Shown piece by piece: positions 10,801 through 20,873 of a DNA stretch of 64,000 bases. The DNA comes from Anodontia alba (taxonomy: Eukaryota > Mollusca > Bivalvia > Lucinida > Lucinidae): contig OZ024830.1 of the NCBI GenBank assembly GCA_964016985.1, positions 20,732,387 to 20,796,386 on the forward strand. The letters run 5' to 3'. How positions within the stretch are numbered: position 1 is the stretch's first letter; each line of letters begins with the position of its first letter. The position numbers and the translations under genes were made by a program. The notes under the pieces were generated by a model. It was not told where the DNA came from and searched no databases. It saw only the letters and a program-made list of their open reading frames with translations.

Positions 10801-13800
10801 CTCTTATTTCCCCTGGTTTGTGAGGGTGGTAAACGCCGAATACAGGTAAAAACCAGCACTCCTGATCCTTCTCAAGGGGAGGGGCTACCTCAGCGTGCCC
10901 ATTTTTTATAACTTTCTCCATGAAGTTAACGAAATGTTCACGTTTCACAGCGTTTTTCTGTAAACTAGAGTCGAGAATCTTTGCCCGTCTAACAGCCTGT
11001 TCCTTATTGCTTGGTAGAGTAGGCCTGTCTACACGGAAAGGTAAGGGGGCTGACCATCTTCCTTCAGAGTCCTTCACAAAGCCGTCTTCCATCAGTTGAA
11101 GAAAGTGTCGATCTTCCACCGAGAGTGAAGGTTTGTTATCATCGTGTTTCCTCTCAAACACAGGATCAAATTGATCTAAGGCACATGTGGACGGTTCCCC
11201 CTGAGTGATGATGAATTCACGGGTGCAAGGTTGAAAGTGTGAAGCTCTTCCATTGTGCAAAAGGTAAGTCTTATTTACATTAACGTGATTAGACTTGTGT
11301 ATTTTGCCGAGACACGTTTCACCCACTATAACCCACCCTAGCTTCAACTTCTGGGCATAAGGGGATCCCTTAGGCCCGGTAAGTTGTGAACTTACATGAT
11401 GTGCTTCTGGGAGGTCACGCCCTATCAAAATCAAAGTTGGAGTCTGTATTTCGAGTGGCGGGATAAAGTCTGCAATGTCCCTCAAGTGACTATGATAGCG
11501 AGCCACTTCAGAGGTAGGTATCTCACCCTGTATATTGGGAATTTCATTACATTCCAATATTGAAGGAAGCTCCATTTTAGAACTACCATCTAATGTTTCA
11601 ATGATATAGCCATTGGCAATCTGGCCAAATGTCAATTTGGTTCCTGAACAAGACGACATTGTGTACTTTACCTGATTTGATTCTATACCAAGCATATGGA
11701 AAAGGTCTGATCTTGCAAGAGTTTTATTACTTTGATCATCGAGTATAGCATATGTCTTGATAAAACGCTGAGGGTCATCCCTGTGATACACTTTAACTAG
11801 TACTATCTTAGAACAGGATTTTCCTCCAAATGTGTCCCCGCAGATTTCTGTACACTTACTTACTGCCTGTTCTCCTGATATAGGTCTCTCCCCGCCTTGG
11901 AATTGCAAAGGGGACGCGGAATGCAGATCAGTTTGCAATGGAAAGGAAGGGGGAGACACAGGGGGACATTCTACATGTACTGACTTATCAATATGTAGAG
12001 CAGATGGATGCCTAGAGCTTTGGCAAGCAGAGCATTTGATTTCTGTCTTGCAGTCTTTGCTTTTATGCTCTACAGAGTCACAACATTTGAAACAGTAACC
12101 TTTTTCTTTTAACCACTTTTTACGCTCTTCAAATGACTTCTGTCTGAAAGCCCTACAGTTGTTGAGAGAGTGGTTAGTTTTATGCAAAGGACACTTATTC
12201 TGCTGGTGAGAATTTGCAGTCTGGTTCATCACTTCTGTCTTTCTAGAAATGACATGCTCCTTCTTACGAATATCAGATCTGCTCGTGAATTCTCTATTCG
12301 AAGTGTCATAGCGCAGGCTCGGGTCATTCCTGATTTTACTCATGTCACGTACAAAGGAACAGAACACACTAAATGGCGGAAAAACAACACTGTGTTTTCT
12401 CTTATAGTTTGATGCATGGGTAACCCACTTTTCTCTCAAGCTATATGGGAGTTTGTTAACTATTGGGATAACACCAGACGAAGCATCATAATAACCCAAA
12501 ATTGAGGAGTATTTAGGATCTTGCTTTAAAGCTTCTATTTCTGAAAGAAGATCCGCCAAATCATAAAGCTTTTTGCTATCTTTGTTACTCAATGTTGGGA
12601 AATTATGAAGCTTCTTCTTTAATGATTCATCGACATTCTCAGGACAACCAAACTTATCGTCAAGGCGTTCCCAAGCCATTCTTAGCCCTAGATTTGGGTT
12701 GTTTGCATGAGCAGCTCTGATGTTAAGAACTTGATTCGAAGATTCGGGGCCCAGCCACTTCACCAACAAGTCTAACTCTTCGAATGATGACACACCCAGA
12801 TCAACCATTATGTGTTTGAAACTGTTTTTCCACACCATATAGTTTTCTGGCTTTTCAGTGAATACGCTTAATCGGGACAACAATAAATCTTTCTTCAATA
12901 AGAATTTACTGAAATCACTGACAAGAGTTGAAGAATTGTCTTGATTGGGGATAACAGCTGGCATAAAAGGGGAATATACTACACGAGACTGTTGGGGTAT
13001 AATCATTGGTTCTCCTTGGGAATACAATACTGCTGATGTGGGGTTTATGTAGTGAGCACTTTGCTCCATATTTCCAGGAACAAAGTCTGGTACAGTTGGA
13101 TTTAAGCCTAATGGGGGTTCAGTCTGAGTAGGTAGTGTCTGAGAAGTCACAAACTCAGCAGTCCTAACTTCGGGGTCAGATTTAGGAAGTTGACTGAGTT
13201 TAACCGAGTTACCATTTGACCCTAGGGAACTTTCTAAAGCCTCGGCTTCCGCCTTCGCTGCTGCTGTTTCTTTCCTTTCTTCTATCAGTTTGAGCTGTAT
13301 TTGAAGTTCACTCTTTTTACGCGCTGCTGCAGCTGCCGCGATTTGTTGCTGTTCTTCTAGCTCAGACTGTTGAAGTTTTAACAATGCTTCCCTTTCAGAA
13401 AATTCTAACTTAGCTTTGGCCGCTTCAGCTTTTGCCAGTTTTCTTGCTAATATAGTACTTGTCTTACTCTTAGAACTAGTGTGGGATTTAGTTTCTGAGA
13501 CCGAGTAGACTGAAGCCGCAGCATTTTGTTTAGCAAATGTTTCATAACAACTGTCAAGTTTATTGACACAACATTCTACATGTCCACAGATAGAGAGGTA
13601 TTTTTCTGTAAGACTTGAATTTTCTGATAGACTGTCTTCTGTACCTGTTTGCACTAAATACTGTCCATAGTCTAAGTAAATTTTCTTAAACTGTTCAAAT
13701 TCTCTCACTAAACTTAATCTGGTAGCATTGAAGATATGAACAGGTGTTTGACTAGTTACACTGTCACACTCTTGTATCAAGGTTTTAAGACTGTCACTGC

Positions 13801-13891
13801 TAGTCTCAAATTTTGAGGAAAAGTCAGCTACTTTCTGTTCGTAGATCTCCATCGCCTTTGGTGTTAACTTCTTTAAGCGCGAGGATCTCAT
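7802..13891 (-). CDS. BEL/Pao Gag-Pol polyprotein
   Basis: A single 2,029-residue polyprotein that would supply capsid, protease, reverse transcriptase, RNase H and integrase for retrotransposition. Visible in order: an Ala/Glu/Lys-rich coiled coil (~145-225); a gag-like domain (~330-480, with YMVWKNSF and LRMAWERLDDKFG); Cys/His zinc-binding segments (~565-625, with CFKCC and CSACQ); an aspartic protease with AILDDQSN (D718); reverse transcriptase with YVDD (1150-1153); RNase H starting HTFSDASEAG (D1332); an integrase HHCC finger (~1649-1690); an integrase core with D1719, D1786 and E1836; and a C-terminal DUF5641-like domain with WPIARV. This domain order and a fused gag-pol are typical of BEL/Pao. 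The ATG lies only 42 bp inside the 5' LTR. I see no stop, frameshift or lost catalytic residue. Confidence 0.96.
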   Translation of the reverse strand: MRSSRLKKLTPKAMEIYEQKVADFSSKFETSSDSLKTLIQECDSVTSQTPVHIFNATRLSLVREFEQFKKIYLDYGQYLVQTGTEDSLSENSSLTEKYLSICGHVECCVNKLDSCYETFAKQNAAASVYSVSETKSHTSSKSKTSTILARKLAKAEAAKAKLEFSEREALLKLQQSELEEQQQIAAAAAARKKSELQIQLKLIEERKETAAAKAEAEALESSLGSNGNSVKLSQLPKSDPEVRTAEFVTSQTLPTQTEPPLGLNPTVPDFVPGNMEQSAHYINPTSAVLYSQGEPMIIPQQSRVVYSPFMPAVIPNQDNSSTLVSDFSKFLLKKDLLLSRLSVFTEKPENYMVWKNSFKHIMVDLGVSSFEELDLLVKWLGPESSNQVLNIRAAHANNPNLGLRMAWERLDDKFGCPENVDESLKKKLHNFPTLSNKDSKKLYDLADLLSEIEALKQDPKYSSILGYYDASSGVIPIVNKLPYSLREKWVTHASNYKRKHSVVFPPFSVFCSFVRDMSKIRNDPSLRYDTSNREFTSRSDIRKKEHVISRKTEVMNQTANSHQQNKCPLHKTNHSLNNCRAFRQKSFEERKKWLKEKGYCFKCCDSVEHKSKDCKTEIKCSACQSSRHPSALHIDKSVHVECPPVSPPSFPLQTDLHSASPLQFQGGERPISGEQAVSKCTEICGDTFGGKSCSKIVLVKVYHRDDPQRFIKTYAILDDQSNKTLARSDLFHMLGIESNQVKYTMSSCSGTKLTFGQIANGYIIETLDGSSKMELPSILECNEIPNIQGEIPTSEVARYHSHLRDIADFIPPLEIQTPTLILIGRDLPEAHHVSSQLTGPKGSPYAQKLKLGWVIVGETCLGKIHKSNHVNVNKTYLLHNGRASHFQPCTREFIITQGEPSTCALDQFDPVFERKHDDNKPSLSVEDRHFLQLMEDGFVKDSEGRWSAPLPFRVDRPTLPSNKEQAVRRAKILDSSLQKNAVKREHFVNFMEKVIKNGHAEVAPPLEKDQECWFLPVFGVYHPHKPGEIRGVFDSSARCDGLSLNDVLLQGPDLTNNLLGIVLRFRREVIAIAADIQQMFYSFRVHKEHRNFLRFMWYEDNDPEKSLIQYRMCVHVFGNSPSPAVATYGLRRTVKDSDPDVKKFVNKDFYVDDALTSLPTVEEAVDLLKRTQSDLQTAGLELHKVVSNSQEVLAEFPPEQLTKSLKHIDLTKDTLPVQHTLGLSWDLEKDTFFFNVSEEQKPYTKRGMLSTINSLFDPVGFLSPITIQGKVILRDVFSEVHEWDEPLPPKKYEEWSAWKDSLPQLRQVHFSRRYATRSLRDAIRIELHTFSDASEAGIAAVSYLLTYYEDGSCHIGFAMGKAKVAPLRGHTIPRLELCAAVLASETTETVKENLDIKLHAVKYYTDSKVVLGYIHNQSKRFYTYVSNRVDKIRTVCRPNQWNFVPTHLNPADDGSRGLKVSNLQDSKWLTGPQFLLKETATQDQTDFPLISPDDDVEIRKNVKALATNVSSPTLGTNRFEKFSSWKCLVRSVACLRHIAASYGGRNKCNGWHDCKERQTVQQFEDSANFIIREVQQEVYGKEILALKENNAIPKSSPIASLLPFIGSDDILRVGGRLKNAPVLISREKHPIIIPGKHHIARLLTIHFHEEVQHQGRHFTEGAIRAGGFWITGGKRLVSSIIYRCVKCRKLRGKFEGQKMADLPSDRLEEAPPFTYVGLDVFGPWSVTTRRTRGGSANSKRWAVLFTCLCVRAVHIEVIEDLSSSTFINALRRFVAIRGKVKQFRSDRGTNFVGSTADLRIDAINIEDGHVKKYLYDTGVTWVFNTPHSSHMGGVWERLIGVARRILDSMLQDVRNLTHEILVTLMAEVSAIVNSRPLVPVSYDQEVPEILCPATLLTQKSDNMMERQQIQLDVKDMFRAQWKRVQHLADTFWLRWKREYLQTLQPRKKWLNEKANIQAGDVVLLRDSDVGRTSWPIARVVRVFPSDDGYVRKCEVKVIRDGKPVLYIRPVVEIVLLFSPQNCKDDNNGI

Positions 13892-13933
13892 GCGTCTTCT
13901 AAGTCTGAAGAAGCCAGTGCCCAGTTCATTTAC

Positions 13934-14751
13934 TATTCTGCCTTAGCCTTGAGAATGAAGAAAACAAGACGTTGCAGATAGTTAACCCGTTTATTGATGA
14001 CGAAAACATCGATGAATACCAATGTTGACGATATACAGGGGTGTACATGTATGTGTCCATACGTCATCCAATGTAGGTGCGAGTACACGCATATGGTAAA
14101 TGACTGAAAATATAGGGAAAAATCTGTTACTTGATTATACGAACACATTAAAGACATTATTTTGACTTGACCTTTTAATATGCTGTCATACATGACAATC
14201 CCTATTTTCGCAAACAGTGTAGACCCAGATCAGATGGCTTCTTCAGAAACCATCTGACCAGGACCCGCACTGCCTGCCATCTAGTTTGTGAATTTGAAAC
14301 AGAACATCATATCTTATAAGCCAATTGGCTGTAATCAGATAATTGATATTTTTAAAGAATCGCGAAAACTAATTACGCATGTACATTCCTGCTTGAGACT
14401 CTTTCAATTGGTGTGCCAATTCATAACAAACTACCTGGGAGTAAAGACTAATGACTGATCTGTCAAACTGCTTACTTACACTGTGAGGGGAGTTTTTGAC
14501 TTAGGTAATTTGACTGATTTTCAACTTGCAAAACTGCAAATAACACGCCTTTTGGACGAACAGGAAAAGGTTTTACGACACACCGAAAACCTACTATTTG
14601 CATAAAACACAGTACCAATTTCAACGATTCTCCGGACGATTTCTTCCAACAACTAGGTGCACCACAGCCTCAAAGACAATAAGACGCGTGATAAGACACA
14701 CCACACGTAACAATACATGTAATAATATGAAGAAGCTGTGGTTCCAGCACA
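13934..14751 (-). repeat. 5' LTR of the BEL element
   Basis: 818 bp and by eye identical to 6727-7544. It should carry the promoter for genomic RNA. On the coding strand AATAAA lies at plus positions 13990-13995. I could not recognise a convincing primer-binding site in the 42 bp between this LTR and the start codon. Confidence 0.95.
14210..14277. repeat. Interspersed ~60-bp hairpin module (in 5' LTR)
   Basis: The copy of the 7003-7070 hairpin in the other LTR, with the same sequence and position within the LTR. Confidence 0.7.
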
Positions 14752-14756
14752 ATCTA

Positions 14757-16195
14757 CTCAACATGACCTATATCCCTATCAAATATTATTATATTCCTGT
14801 GAGTTCCAAAGACAATGACCACACAAAATATTTTCTCTTTCACTTATATAAGGAACAGTTTTGAGGGTAGATGACTCCATAAGGAAAACATTGAGAGTTG
14901 TTATTATTGCATGCAACATGCCTCCTGGGCATGATCAACATAACAAAATATTATCCAAATAATTCAGTGTGTATGAGTTACACTGGCATAAGCAGTATCT
15001 GTAGAGTCTGGTTAAGGGGAAATAACTCCTAAATCAATATTGTAATAATTGTCTTTCCTGTATGCAACATACGTACTCAACCTGACTAACATCTCTACCA
15101 TGTCTTACAAAAATATCCCAAAGGGAATTAAAGTTATGGAGCACACAAGAATGTGTCTACGTATGGATGGACGCTGTACTGGTTGCACTATATCCCCCGA
15201 ACCTATTCATTCGGGACATAAAAAGAAAACGTACAAAGTCTTTGTCTTTGAAATTAATTGTGGAGACATAACAAGAAAACAAACATAGCAAGAGTTGTCA
15301 TTCTTGCACACAACCTGACCTGATATCTCTACGAAATCTATTCAAAATAAATAAAACCTTATGGAATTTACACAAGTTTTCAACTACAGGGGAGATAACT
15401 ATAAAAATAAAGAGTTGCCATTCTTACACGTGAAACAATTACAGATCCTCATCTATGTCTCTATCACATATGATCAACATATTTCAAACCATAAAGAAGT
15501 TATGGGGCTCGAAAGACTTTGACTTTGAAATTCATTCAGAGGAGATAACCAGAAAATGAGCATAGTAAGAATTGTCTCTCTTGCACACAAAACACCTGCT
15601 TGACCTGATATATGTTCCTACTAATTAATATCAAACATTATGGAGTTATGGCCTGCACAAGATTTTGATTTTGGTGGAGGTAGCCAGAGCATCAGTAGAA
15701 CAAATGTTGTCATTCTTGCATGTGACACCCCTATTTGATCTAATACATGTCCCTACCAAACATTATGAAGTTATCTCAAACAGTATGGGAGTTATGACCT
15801 GCACAAGATTTTGGTTTCAGGGTAGATAAGTACATAAAAGAGAAAATGAGAGCACTCTTGCAGGCAACATGCCTACTGGTCCTTATCTATGCCTCAAGCA
15901 AATATTATCAAAATACTTCAAACCATTAAGAAGTTATGGAGTGCACAAGAATTTGGCCTAGAAATTTGTTCAGGGGAGATAACTAGAAAAAGAACACAGC
16001 AGGAGTTGTCTTTCTTACATGTGGCAGTTTTCTACATGACCTGATAAATGTCTCTACCCAGTATTTTCAAATTCTCTCAAACAGTATGGGAGTTATGGCC
16101 TGCACAAGATTTCACTTCAGAGGACATAAGTGTATAACGGAGAAAGTGAGAGTTGTCTCTGTTGCATGCAACATGCCTAATTAAACATCACAAAG
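14757..16195. repeat. Diverged ~150-bp tandem repeats, right of the BEL element
   Basis: Roughly nine units spaced about 145-160 bp. Each has a mix of GGGGAGATAACT, GAGAGTTGTC, TTGCATGCAACATGCCT, ATCTCTACCA, CAAACAGTATGGGAGTTATG and CCTGCACAAGATTT. The units are well diverged from one another, so the array is old. It continues the repeats at 6481-6726 across the BEL insertion. Short ORFs in it are not genes. Confidence 0.8.
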
Positions 16196-16624
16196 CACAA
16201 TTCAGAATAGTACTGGTTTATCATAACCTCAGACACAGTTCATTTTTTATACAGCATTTTAGTAAATGACTTTTATTAGATTCAAGACAGTTAGGATACC
16301 CAGAAAGGACATTTGTTTTAGCTATGTCTTCCAGAATTTAATCCAATAAATTTAGTACAGTTTCAAATAGTAGCTAGTGAGAACATTTATTTTAACCTGT
16401 ACTTCCAGAATTTAACAAGCAATTATAGAGAATTTCTGTCCCCTGCATTTTAAAAATCCTTCAAAGATACCTACAATGTTTTCAGTTTATCTGATAATGT
16501 TGGAGCTGGAAAAATGACTATATAATTAAGCACAAAAGTGAAAAACAGTGTGAAAAAGAAATGATTAAGCTCAAAATGTGAAAGAAAATGATAAAATTGA
16601 ATCTCGGGATTTTATCCAAATCAC
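16196..16624. repeat. A+T-rich interspersed repeat fragments
   Basis: This contains segments (TAGATTCAAGACAGTTAGG, AAGGACATTTGTTTTAGC, CCAGAATTTAATCCAAT) that recur in diverged form at about 17960-18350. It is therefore a copy of the same A+T-rich repeat that forms the centre of the large inverted repeat. Non-coding. Confidence 0.55.
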
Positions 16625-17152
16625 ATGCATAAAAAAAAAAAAATAAGAGAAAAGTCCAGGGAGTGCCACAATCACAAACCGCAGCCCTTCCCAGACCCCA
16701 AGAGGAAGAGGAAACCGACAAATCTAAACAAGCACAAACCAAACAAACGTACGAAAAGCACCAAGACCAGCTCTCTCTTCCCCAAGGGAGTTAATCACAA
16801 TACTAAAAGGACTGAAAAACACAAGAACAAAATGACACATGGAAAGACAAACAACAAATCGCCTCATAGAATAAACCACAAAGCAACAAAGAGTAAGACC
16901 AACATCGGGACCACCGCCTTAGAACGGTCGGTAGAGCAAACCACCGGGGGGTTTAAAGCACTTTTACAGCTAGCTAATTTCACCCTGGGTCCCGATGCTA
17001 CTCTTAATACAGAAATACATAAAAATTTGGTTCGCATAAAGGCTCCCAACTCAGTCAATGCATCAAAGCGAAAACATAAAAATCAAATTAATCACTATAA
17101 TAAACAAAGACGAGTACTCATGGCTAATTCTACTGTATGCCAGAGTAAATGA
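16625..17152 (+). other. Lysine-rich 175-codon ORF, repeat-derived, function unknown
   Basis: Opens at ATG 16625 and ends TGA. The N-terminal two thirds are extremely Lys/Asn/Thr-rich and start with an A-tract-encoded KKKK. The last third (LERSVEQTTGG, FKALLQLANFTLGPDAT, IHKNLVRIKAPNSVNASKR) looks more like real protein. After the stop, the same frame stays open for about 45 codons with an equally protein-like AKPKTYSQALTHWLKFCEEA segment ending at another stop. This suggests a decayed coding sequence belonging to a repeat rather than a host gene. I do not recognise a domain. The true coding strand is uncertain because 17197-17595 is open in the opposite direction. Confidence 0.3.
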
Positions 17153-17196
17153 AAACCAATAGTTGAACCACGGCGGGCCAAGCCAAAGACATATAG

Positions 17197-17595
17197 TCAA
17201 GCCCTAACCCACTGGTTAAAGTTTTGCGAAGAGGCCATCATTGAGTCTGAGGCCCAAACCGCCGTCGTGCAATTAAAGAGTGAAGCATAGCCATCAACAA
17301 TGATTGGGTTGACAACTAGGCATGCAGTCTGCCGCATAATATCCAGGCTATAGCCAATTCTTTTATAATGGTTAATAAGTTTTCTGAATTGCTCTGAAAA
17401 GTTTGATTTACCTACAATTTTTTTAAATGTGTACACTAAGTCACCGTAAAATTCGGGTTCCGATATACCTTGTTGCAGAAGTGTTTTCAGACTGACGCTA
17501 TATTTTTCTAACAAGGCACTGTGTCTGCAATAAAATTTCGAAAACGCCTTACGAAGTTTAAAATAATGATAGTCTTCAGACCAGGATAAAAACAC
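17197..17595 (-). pseudogene. Repeat-borne 132-codon ORF fragment with conserved look
   Basis: The frame opens at a GTG after an in-frame TAA, so there is no proper start codon and this is probably a fragment. The product has a compositionally normal segment (SVSLKTLLQQGISEPEFYGD, then KKIVGKSNFSEQFRKLI, HYKRIGYSLDIMRQTACLVV, NPIIVDGYASLFNCT). From memory, very similar peptides turn up repeatedly in invertebrate gene predictions, which points to an interspersed repeat. That recollection was not checked. Its first codons overlap the left arm of the 17.57-21.4 kb inverted repeat (TTTTTATCCTGGTCTGAAGA). No enzymatic motif is visible and no function is assigned. Confidence 0.4.
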
Positions 17596-18453
17596 CTGTA
17601 CAGTTTAAAAAAACTCCACTTAAAACTGTAGGAGGAGTTGCGGACACAAGGTATCCACTTCCTATACACTTTGATAGTATATGAGGCTGAAAAATGGTTA
17701 ACTTGATAAAGTGATATAAATTAATCAGAGGATTATCATGAAAATGAAATGCACATCTTCAGACCATGGTAAATACACTTGTATTGTCTCAAAATGATCA
17801 GTGTAAAACTGTTGGAGGAGTTATGAACACTAGGTACATGCTGTCAGAGGGTGTGGAACCTCTTTACCATGCACCATAAACCATGGAAATCTGAATACCA
17901 TAATACGTCCTCTTGCTTTTCTTCAAAAGATGGATTGGGGAGAGGGGGTGAACAACAGATATCTTTTAACAGAGATAAAGACAGTTTAATAGGTTACCCA
18001 AAAAGGATGTTTGTTTTAACTATGTTAAGAATTTTAACAAATTGTAGAATTTTAACCACTTTTAAAATTTTAATCACTTGTAGAATTTTAACAAGAAGTT
18101 TTAGTATAGTTTTAAATAGTAGGCAGATAGAATTTTAATCCAATAATTTTAGTACAATTTTGAATAGTAGTTAGATTACCCATTGAGAACATTTATTTTA
18201 ACTGCTAAAGTTTTTACAGGATTTAGCAAATGTCTTTTAATAGAGATCAAGGCAGTTAGGTTACCAGGAAAGGACATTTGTTTTTAACCAGAATTTTTAG
18301 TACAGTTTTAAGCAGTATTAGTTAGAATTTTAACTCAGTAATTTTAGTTCATTTGTTTTTAAATAGGCTGTAGGTTATCCTCTGAGAACACTATTGTTCC
18401 ATGCCTTTTTGAAGAAAAGAGGGGACATGGTATTAAGCTTTCCATGGTTCATG

Positions 18454-18461
18454 GTGCATGG
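18454..18461. other. 8-bp target-site duplication (left)
   Basis: GTGCATGG, identical to 20697-20704. It marks the insertion site of the hAT-like element within the right arm of the fold-back. Confidence 0.85.
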
Positions 18462-18537
18462 CAGGGCTCTGGAAACTTTTGAAATCTCAATCAGTCCAGC
18501 CGATGTCGATGACATCATCAATGAGCCCATTTTCGAA

Positions 18538-20044
18538 ACAAGAGGCTCACAGGCCACGGTTCGCTCACCTGAGTGACATAGCCACTGCAGACATGCAGAT
18601 GTTCCCAATAATATGTGCAAAGATTCAGCCATAAGGCATCCTCGGTTTTGGAGAATAAGATTTTTAAATGTTTTTTCCCATACAAATGCATAGGAAGCAA
18701 ACTTGTACGACCATTAATTATTTTAGGAACTTTGGTAGACCCCTTGTCTCCGATGATTTAAGCAAAGATTCAGCCCCAAGGCGTCCTCGGTTCTGGAGGA
18801 GAAGATTTTTGAAGGTTTTTACCATATATGGGCATGGCGGCCATCTTGGTCAATGAACCGCGACCATTTTAGCAATCTTTCATTCCCCCAACCTAAGGAG
18901 GCTCTATATGAAATTTGTGTAAAATTGGCCCAGAGGCTCCAGAGGAGAAGTCGTTTGAAATTCTGAATATTTTTCCCACACAAATGCATAAGGAAGCAAA
19001 ATTGACCTCACGGTAAAAGGTCAAATGTCAATGAACGACCATTATTTTAGCAACTTTGGTAGACCTCTAGTTTCTGATGATATACATTGTATGTAAAGAT
19101 TCAGCCACAAGGAATCCTCCGTTTTGGAGAACAAGATTTTTAAAGGTTTTTCCCATACAAACGCATAGGGAAGCAAACTTGACCTTGCCGTAAAAAGGTC
19201 AAATGTCAATATACAACATTTATTTTAGCAATCTTGGTAGACCTCCCGTCCCCAATGATTTATGCAAAGATTCAGTCCCAAGGCATCCTCGGTTTCGAGA
19301 AGAAGATTTTTAAAGGTTTTTACCATATATGGGCATGGTGGCCAATCTTTCATTCCCTCAACCTAAGGAGGTTCCATATGAAATTTGAGCAAAACTGGCC
19401 CAGAGGCTCCAGAGAAGAAGTCGTTTGAAATTCTGAACATTTTTCCCATACAAATGCATAAGGAAGCAAAATTGACCTTACCATAAAAAGGTCAAATGTC
19501 AATGTACGACCATTATTTTAGCAACTTTGGTAGACCTCCAGTTTTCAATGATATATGTAAAGGTTCAGCCATAAGGCATCCTCGGTTTTGGAGAACAAGA
19601 TGTTTAAATGTTTTTCCCATACAAATGCAAAGGGAAGCAAACTTGACCTTGCCGTAAAAAGGTCAAATGTCAATATACAACATTTATTTTAGCAATTTTG
19701 GTAGACCTTCCGTCCCCGATGACTTATGCAAACATTCAGTCCCAAGGCATCCTCGGTTCTGGAGATGAAGATTTTTAAAGGTTTTTACCATATATGGGCA
19801 TGGCGGCCGTCTTGGTCAATGGACCGCGACCATTTTAGCAATTTTTAGTTCCCCCAACCTAAGAAGGCTCCATATGAAATTTGAGCAAAATTGGCTCAGG
19901 GGCTTCAGAGAAGAAGTCGTTTGAAATGTTAACGGAAGGACGGAGGGACGCAGGGAAGGACGGACGGAGGGACGCACGGACGGACGGACGACAGACGAAA
20001 AGTGATCACAATAGCTCATCCTGAGCATAGCTCAGGTGAGCTAA
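18538..20044 (-). mobile_element. Element C, helentron/HINE-like, minus orientation
   Basis: On the minus strand it starts TTAGCTCACCTGAGC with a 5' hairpin (GCTATGCTCAGGATGAGC) and a GTCCGTCC-type microsatellite. Alternating core units follow. The 3' end is CACTCAGGTGAGCGAACC, the imperfect hairpin GGCCTGTGAGCC and TCTTGTT. Core units carry GACCATTATTTTAGCAACTT, CTCGGTTTTGGAGAACAAG, CCATATATGGGCATGGCGG and AGCAAACTTGACCTTGCC. It is the same subfamily as element D. Non-coding. Confidence 0.78.
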
Positions 20045-20696
20045 AAATAAATATGTATATATCACCTGTCACGAAAACTAATGACAATTGGCAGTCCTAT
20101 AACTCCTTTTAAATAATACACCTCAACTCCATTATATGACGGAAGTCCGGGTATAACAAGCATGATCAAAGCCGGCGTCATCAATAAATACAGTCAATGA
20201 CCTTTGATCTTTTGGACACGCCGACTGCACCTGGATGTTTTGCAGTCTCAGTGTATTCACACGTGTCACACAAATGGATTAATTATCAGACTACCGTTAC
20301 TGATGATTCGTGTTAATCGCTTGTTTACCGCACAAAGGTCAGTGAAGTGTTGATTTTTTGACAATGTTTGGATAATGACGTAATTAATTTGTGCTGTGGT
20401 AGGTTGCCGTTATTCAGCTGTCTCTCCAATATACATGTCAAATGACCGTTTAGAGCCTTTTAACTACCATAATATCGCATTTAAAAGGTGCGCGGACGTT
20501 GTCAGTTTGGGAAGACTTGACCGTTTGTGATTTTTTAGATATCATTGATTCGTGAAAATTGGTTGGTTGGGGAAAAATGGGGTTCAAGGCACAAACCTGT
20601 TGGACCGATTTATTAGTGTTTTGGGGTGTTTGAAATCGGTCCAGAATTCTTAATTTCGGTCCAGACCGGCTATTTTTCCGGTTTTCCCAAGCCCTG
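20045..20696. other. Right part of the hAT-like element, non-coding
   Basis: About 650 bp with no ORF of note. It is richer in CpG than its surroundings (ACCGTTACTG, GGTGCGCGGACGTTG). Near the end it contains repeated CGGTCCAGA segments that form partial dyads before the terminal TTTTCCCAAGCCCTG. Confidence 0.5.
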
Positions 20697-20873
20697 GTGC
20701 ATGGTATTGGTGCCTCATTCCATACCCTCTGACAGTATGTATCTTGTGTCTGTAACTCTTTCTACAGTTTGATGCCAATGGTTTTGAAACTGTACAGATG
20801 TTTTTATCATGGTCTGAAGATGTGCATGTGATTTGGATATAATCCTCAGATTAATTTTATCACTCTCTCAGTG

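Larger units (their letters stand above)
6727..14751 (-). mobile_element. Complete BEL/Pao LTR retrotransposon
   Basis: An 8,025-bp element in minus orientation: 5' LTR at 13934-14751, internal region 7545-13933 and 3' LTR at 6727-7544. Both LTRs are 818 bp and I found no difference between them by eye. A 5-bp target duplication ATCTA flanks it (6722-6726 and 14752-14756). On the coding strand the LTR starts TGTGCTGG. A purine-rich GACGGGGAG directly precedes the 3' LTR and would serve as polypurine tract. One uninterrupted 2,029-codon ORF covers gag and pol. Identical LTRs plus an open frame indicate a recent, possibly active insertion. No env ORF is present. Confidence 0.97.
18462..20696. 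mobile_element. hAT-like non-autonomous element, interrupted by element C
   Basis: The ends are CAGGGCTCTGGAAA (18462) and TTTTCCCAAGCCCTG (ending 20696). They are imperfect terminal inverted repeats with the CAGGG/CCCTG start typical of hAT elements. A perfect 8-bp duplication GTGCATGG flanks it (18454-18461 and 20697-20704), the hAT size. Without element C (18538-20044) the hAT-like element is about 730 bp: 18462-18537 plus 20045-20696. It is non-coding and contains a CGGTCCAG-rich segment near its right end. Confidence 0.82.

Noticed and set aside
8358..12412. Several plus-strand ORFs of 60-148 codons opposite the BEL polyprotein
   Set aside because: They are antisense shadows of a long, conserved, domain-rich coding frame on the minus strand and show no motifs of their own.
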